In this document: positions 5,641 through 5,686 of the stretch, piece after piece
How positions within the stretch are numbered: the first letter of the stretch is position 1
Layout of the letters: the number at the start of each line of letters is the position of its first letter
From: Prevotella sp. UBA7764
GTDB taxonomy: Bacteria; Bacteroidota; Bacteroidia; Bacteroidales; Bacteroidaceae
Direction of reading: 5' to 3'
Assembly (NCBI GenBank): GCA_002481295.1
Contig: DLDU01000014.1
Span: 8,090-13,775 of the forward strand
Length of the DNA: 5,686 nt
Made by a program: the position numbers and the translations under genes
Notes under the pieces: generated by a model
Database searches by the model: none
Seen by the model: only the letters and a program-made list of their open reading frames with translations
Told to the model about the DNA's origin: nothing

Positions 5641-5686
5641 TGAAGCTAATCACTCCCCCTCTCCCTTGGAGAGGGGGCGAGGGGGG
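5641..5686 (-). repeat. Inverted copy of the REP-like unit, cut by window edge
   Basis: On the minus strand this stretch reads CCTCGCCCCCTCTCC, then AAGG, then GAGAGGGGGAGTGATTA, closely parallel to the left half of the 66-bp units (hairpin followed by AGTAATTA). The hairpin is CCCCCTCTCC (5655-5664) with GGAGAGGGGG (5668-5677) around a 3-nt loop. Opposed copies of a palindromic unit are typical of REP doublets or of the ends of a small non-autonomous element. The right boundary is outside the window. Confidence 0.75.

Overview
The window carries the core of a diversity-generating retroelement (DGR), followed by a separately transcribed secreted alpha-galactosidase gene and a small palindromic repeat array. 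Signs point to Bacteroidota, most likely a Prevotella- or Bacteroides-like gut bacterium. These are a TATCTTTG promoter element that fits the Bacteroidota -7 consensus TAnnTTTG, A-rich leaders without Shine-Dalgarno sites, the DGR gene layout, and a secreted GH36 enzyme. The genus is inference.

Bases 1-31 are the last codons of a DGR target gene, ending RGVRPVLAF-stop. This is the 3' edge of the variable repeat (VR), and bases 1-25 are identical to 865-889. Bases 32-274 are non-coding and hold a long GC-rich palindrome (111-183). Then come avd (275-667), the template repeat (TR, ending at 889), a gene for a small MutS-like protein (986-1639) and the DGR reverse transcriptase gene (1503-2843). 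The last two overlap by 137 nt in different frames. An intrinsic terminator with a GUGA loop lies at 2994-3037.

By what is known of DGRs, TR RNA is copied by the reverse transcriptase with Avd into cDNA in which template adenines are misread. That cDNA replaces the VR of the target gene and diversifies a C-type-lectin-like ligand-binding surface. The TR has 13 AAY (Asn) codons in the target reading frame, just upstream of the adenine-poor VRPVLA end. The MutS-like protein keeps the mismatch-probing Phe region of MutS domain I but has Asn where MutS has Glu, and its C-terminal part resembles the extreme C-terminal helices of MutS. Its role in the DGR is unknown.

A GH36 alpha-galactosidase with a signal peptide (3189-5450) follows its own promoter and is probably unrelated to the DGR. 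Its 3' end has been overrun by repeats: an 18-bp tandem repeat encodes SLTPSP and leads into three 66-bp units, each with a CCCCTCTCC/GGAGAGGGG hairpin. An inverted copy of that hairpin lies at the right edge. The last ~27 residues of the enzyme and its stop codon come from these repeats.
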